A DNA stretch of 64,000 nt from Punica granatum (Eukaryota; Streptophyta; Magnoliopsida; Myrtales; Lythraceae): contig NC_045132.1 in assembly GCF_007655135.1 (NCBI RefSeq), forward strand, positions 5,580,001-5,644,000. Direction: 5' to 3'. This document shows, piece after piece, positions 61,199 through 64,000 of the stretch. Within the stretch, counting starts at the first letter, position 1, and each line of letters starts with the position of its first letter. A program made the translations under genes and the position numbers. The notes under the pieces are model-generated. The model was not told the origin of the DNA. It did no database searches and worked only from the letters and a program-made list of their open reading frames with translations.

Positions 61199-62060
61199 TA
61201 TCTGTACATGTATTAAAAAAAAAAGAACATCACTATTGCTCAGAACTAAAAGCAGTGAACCACATAACGATGGACAAGAAGAAGGGACCACAGATAAAAA
61301 GTGACGACAAGAACCAAGATGGGGATAATAACAAAGAGCAGCGAACACAAATGGGACGACAAGAAGGGACCACAACAGACAACAAATTGGAAGTTTCCCA
61401 CTGGCATTCGACAACATTTGCTTCACAACCGTACGGGACAACAACCAAAGTCGGCTTTTTTGCCATTCCCAAATATTCCAACTACCATTCAACAACAAAA
61501 AAGTGAAAAGGGAAAGGAATTTTCACTGACCGACCGATGCCAACAAACGGAAATTGCTTCGATCGAGTATACTGTTGTTGAAACTTCGCCTCTTCAATGT
61601 GCGAATAGCAAATCTTCCGCCCAATTTCAACTCACCCAAATCGATTTGTACAACGGTTATAGCATTTGGGGCCCTTGGTTTGACCTAGAAGTCCGAACGA
61701 CAACATCAGAGAGTGATTTTGGCGGGAATGGATGCATCGGCTTGGGTTTTTGGGCGACCTTCGACTGAGGAAGACGACGATGTCGTTTTTTTGGCAATTT
61801 GGGGGGTGTTTAACGGCGTTACGTCCAGCTCATCCGCCACGTGAGATTTCCGTCACGGTTGGCACGCGAAAGATGACGGGAGGACTAAAACATAAGACAG
61901 AATGGATATTGAGGGACGAAAACAATGGCAAATTTTTTTTAGGGACTGAACCCAAGGCTTTGAAATCTTTTAGGGACCAAAACCACACTCAACTCTAAAA
62001 TAAAACAATTGGAATGATCCATTCCGATTCCCTCTCAATTTACATGAACCAAATGGGCCC

Positions 62061-62714
62061 ACATTGTAGTGTAGTGAAGTATGTCTTTACTTGGAATAAG
62101 AGCTTTTACATTTAGTTTTAATGGTGGAATATCTCGACTTTATATCTTTAATTTCTCATCTTCTACTATCTTACTAATCTCATAGGATTAAGAAGAGGGA
62201 AAAGGATGGTGAGAGATTCATAAGTGTCCAAAATGTTGGAAAATATTTATTTACTTAAACTTATTTTGATTTATATATTTGATTCATGTCTATGAAAGAA
62301 TCATGAAATGGTTTTTGTTCTAATGATTTATAATATGATACATTTGTTTTGCTATGATGAATTTGTATTAACTAATTAATTAAGTGTTATCGAACACAAT
62401 CGTATACTTCATTTGGTTAAAAGAATTGTATCATTCTTTTTCCCAAAAAGGAGGAAAAACAAATATGCTAGTCATTTCCAAAACACTAACTTTAAACACA
62501 CAAAAATTAATCGAGAAAATAAAAGATATTAAAAAAGGAAATTTATGTGAGTTTCAATTCTTGCCTTCACTTCAAAATCCTCAAATCCCTAATTCATAAA
62601 AACAAGGATCATTATATTTGTAATTTCTTAATACATTATATATTTGTAACCTTTCCTGTTCAAATTTCATAACGAGTATTGTGAAGAAAATTATTTGCAT
62701 GTTTTTGTTTTTTT
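62061..62714. other. AT-rich region, no gene
   Basis: Nothing recognised. The frame at 62384-62599 is AT-driven with no homology. Confidence 0.4.
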
Positions 62715-62880
62715 CTATTATGATGGAGACTCATAAGTCTAGTATAATAAAATGTAAATCCTAAATATCTAATAAATGAGCATGCAAAGTTCCGCTTCAG
62801 TATCAAACCCGTGACTTCTTGGTCAATAGGCAAGAGGTACACTACTACATTACACCATCTTTGATTTTGTATTTTTTCCT
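62715..62880 (-). mobile_element. tRNA-related SINE-like head (minus)
   Basis: Minus strand: A-box-like TGGTGTAATGTAGTAG (62857-62842) and B-box-like GGTTTGATACTG about 45 bases later. It shares the TGGTGTA start with the heads at 26071 and 31850-31945. Boundaries are uncertain. Confidence 0.4.
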
Positions 62881-64000
62881 TTTGTCCCATGAATTTTGCA
62901 TTTTTTTTCCATTGTAAAGAAAGAAACATCGTATCTTTTCTCATTTGCTACCTAGAAAAAATAAAGAGTAAAATGTAATTTGAAGTTTTGAACCCGAACT
63001 TGAAGTATTTTGAGTTGCCCCTAAGTTTTAAAATTTTGTTTAGTGGCCCTTTCAAAGTGAAAAGTAAGCATGGTGTACACTGGAAAAAGAAACTTTTTCT
63101 GTTTGGCAAAAGGGTACAAAAGTCATTTTGTATGACCTTTTATTCTTCTTCATCGGTCTCTGTTCAAAGGATCAACTTTGGAAACAATATTTTATCCGCT
63201 TGGATCTCTGTTAAGATATTTTAGTGACTGGAAATCTTGTATGGAATACCACAGTCAATAAATAATTGAAAGTTCAAAATAATTATGTAAATATAAATTT
63301 TGAAACTCGAATTTCATCACAAAAATGGAAAATGTACGATCCAATAATTTTAAACCATTCAACAAACTTGAATGCTGTAAAGACCAATAGTTTCCTTATG
63401 AACATGTAAGTCTAAACACGTCAAAAAATCACTACTAATGTCCAATTTTGAACTCTCTCTTTAGAGTAAATAAATCATGACTCAGAAGGTAAAAGAACTT
63501 TTAGCTCTTGGTAGGCAATGCGTGTATATGCTCTGCTTCAGTTGAATAGAGCATCTAATCGATGTTTGTTCCTTTGTGCTACACTTGAGGGCTCTTTTTA
63601 TTTTTGGATTAATAATCCAAAAATGCACGAACTTTGCACTTTGTATCATTCTTAGTACGACCTTTTAAAAATTACATAGGAAAGCACAACTATTAATTTT
63701 GTATCACATCTAGCCCGACGTCAAATCTTCCGTCACTTTTAATGGTTTTGACTGACATGGCATTAATGGCTGCCGCGTGAAAATTTTAACAATTTAAATA
63801 AAGTACAGAAGAAAAAGTTTCGGTATAGCCCTCATCTCTTGTCCGTCTCTTCTTCTTCATTGCTCCTATGTTGCTACTCTTTCCTCGCAACGTTGCTCCT
63901 TACCAAGCTCATGACCAACTAAGCCACTGCCTCTCCCTCCCTCTCTCTTTCTCTTTGCCTACTTGTCACTGTCAATATTTATCGTAGCTTGTCGGAGCTC
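62881..64000. other. AT-rich right edge with the start of another inverted-repeat element
   Basis: 62966-63060 starts GAGTAAAATGTAATTTG and recalls the terminal repeat of 29265-30270. 63600-63790 (landmarks ATGCACGAACTTTGCAC, TTCCGTCACTTTTAATGG) has the texture of the first arm of a Mutator-type MITE whose other arm would lie beyond the window. The CT-rich block at 63840-63970 is unassigned. Confidence 0.35.

Larger units (their letters stand above)
56174..61995. mobile_element. Younger autonomous-type MULE with perfect 9-bp target duplication
   Basis: 5822 bp. The terminal inverted repeats of about 230 bp start GAGTTGAGTGTGGTTTTGGT at 56174 and end with its complement at 61995. They stay similar through 'CATTGTTTTCGTCCCTCAAT', 'CACGGTTGGCA'-type sequence and the CGTCGTT stretch. 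The 9-bp duplication TAAAATAAA is perfect (56165-56173, 61996-62004). It carries two convergent genes: a GRF finger protein on + (56797-57162) and MURA on - (61198-57738). Confidence 0.95.
55557..62060. mobile_element. Older inverted-repeat element split by the younger MULE
   Basis: Left end GGCCCGTTTAATTTGGAG and right end the complement of GGGCCCATTTGGTTCATG resemble Tourist-like ends. Subterminal 'GGAATTGGAA' motifs occur on both sides. The MULE 56174-61995 sits inside it, near its right end (55557-56173 left part, 61996-62060 right part). A target duplication is not evident. Confidence 0.5.

Overview
The window is nuclear DNA of a flowering plant, most likely a dicot. The evidence is intron-containing plant genes with GT..AG introns, a plant double B-box gene, a plant-type PHAF1/UPF0183 gene, a eukaryotic tRNA, and a dense layer of plant transposons (MULEs, Helitrons, hAT and Tourist-like MITEs, SINE-like heads). 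Intergenic DNA is very AT-rich. I cannot name the species.

Layout. (1) 1-10.6 kb is the genic island: a BBX18/BBX19-type double B-box regulator on + (2092-4303, five coding exons), a tRNA-Glu(CTC) at 4935-5006, and a 14-exon PHAF1/UPF0183 gene on - (10571-6075). These are the only genes I regard as intact host genes. (2) 10.6-32 kb is transposon-rich: a short Helitron candidate (12121-12741), a 4.8-kb minus-strand Helitron with an RPA70-like remnant and other captured exons (14010-18832), fold-back elements, a hAT element carrying a host-gene fragment (23113-24253), a hAT MITE with a perfect 8-bp target duplication (25276-25510), and a Helitron 3' end whose body carries three decayed exons of a plastid-type glutathione peroxidase (to 28595). 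(3) 32.4-49.1 kb holds a hAT element at the edge of a 76-bp satellite array, then an old tandem segmental duplication (34184-42721 and 42727-49063). It carries a PP2A B''-like exon fragment in both copies. (4) 47.6-62.1 kb is dominated by two Mutator-like elements. The older one (47589-55219) has a decayed MURA. The younger one (56174-61995) has about 230-bp terminal inverted repeats, a perfect 9-bp target duplication, a MURA frame with only a few nonsense codons, and a separate intact gene encoding a GRF zinc finger plus a membrane anchor. (5) 62.1-64 kb is AT-rich, with a SINE-like head and the start of another inverted-repeat element.

How the parts relate. Both MULEs, with unrelated terminal repeats, carry the same second gene: a small GRF zinc finger, then a coiled coil, then a single C-terminal membrane helix, placed convergently to the transposase. 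This recurring cargo is the best candidate for an under-described system here. The right breakpoint of the tandem duplication lies inside the older MULE, so one copy of that MULE is truncated. The two duplicate units also act as natural filled/empty-site controls, for example for the MITE at 46207-46964.
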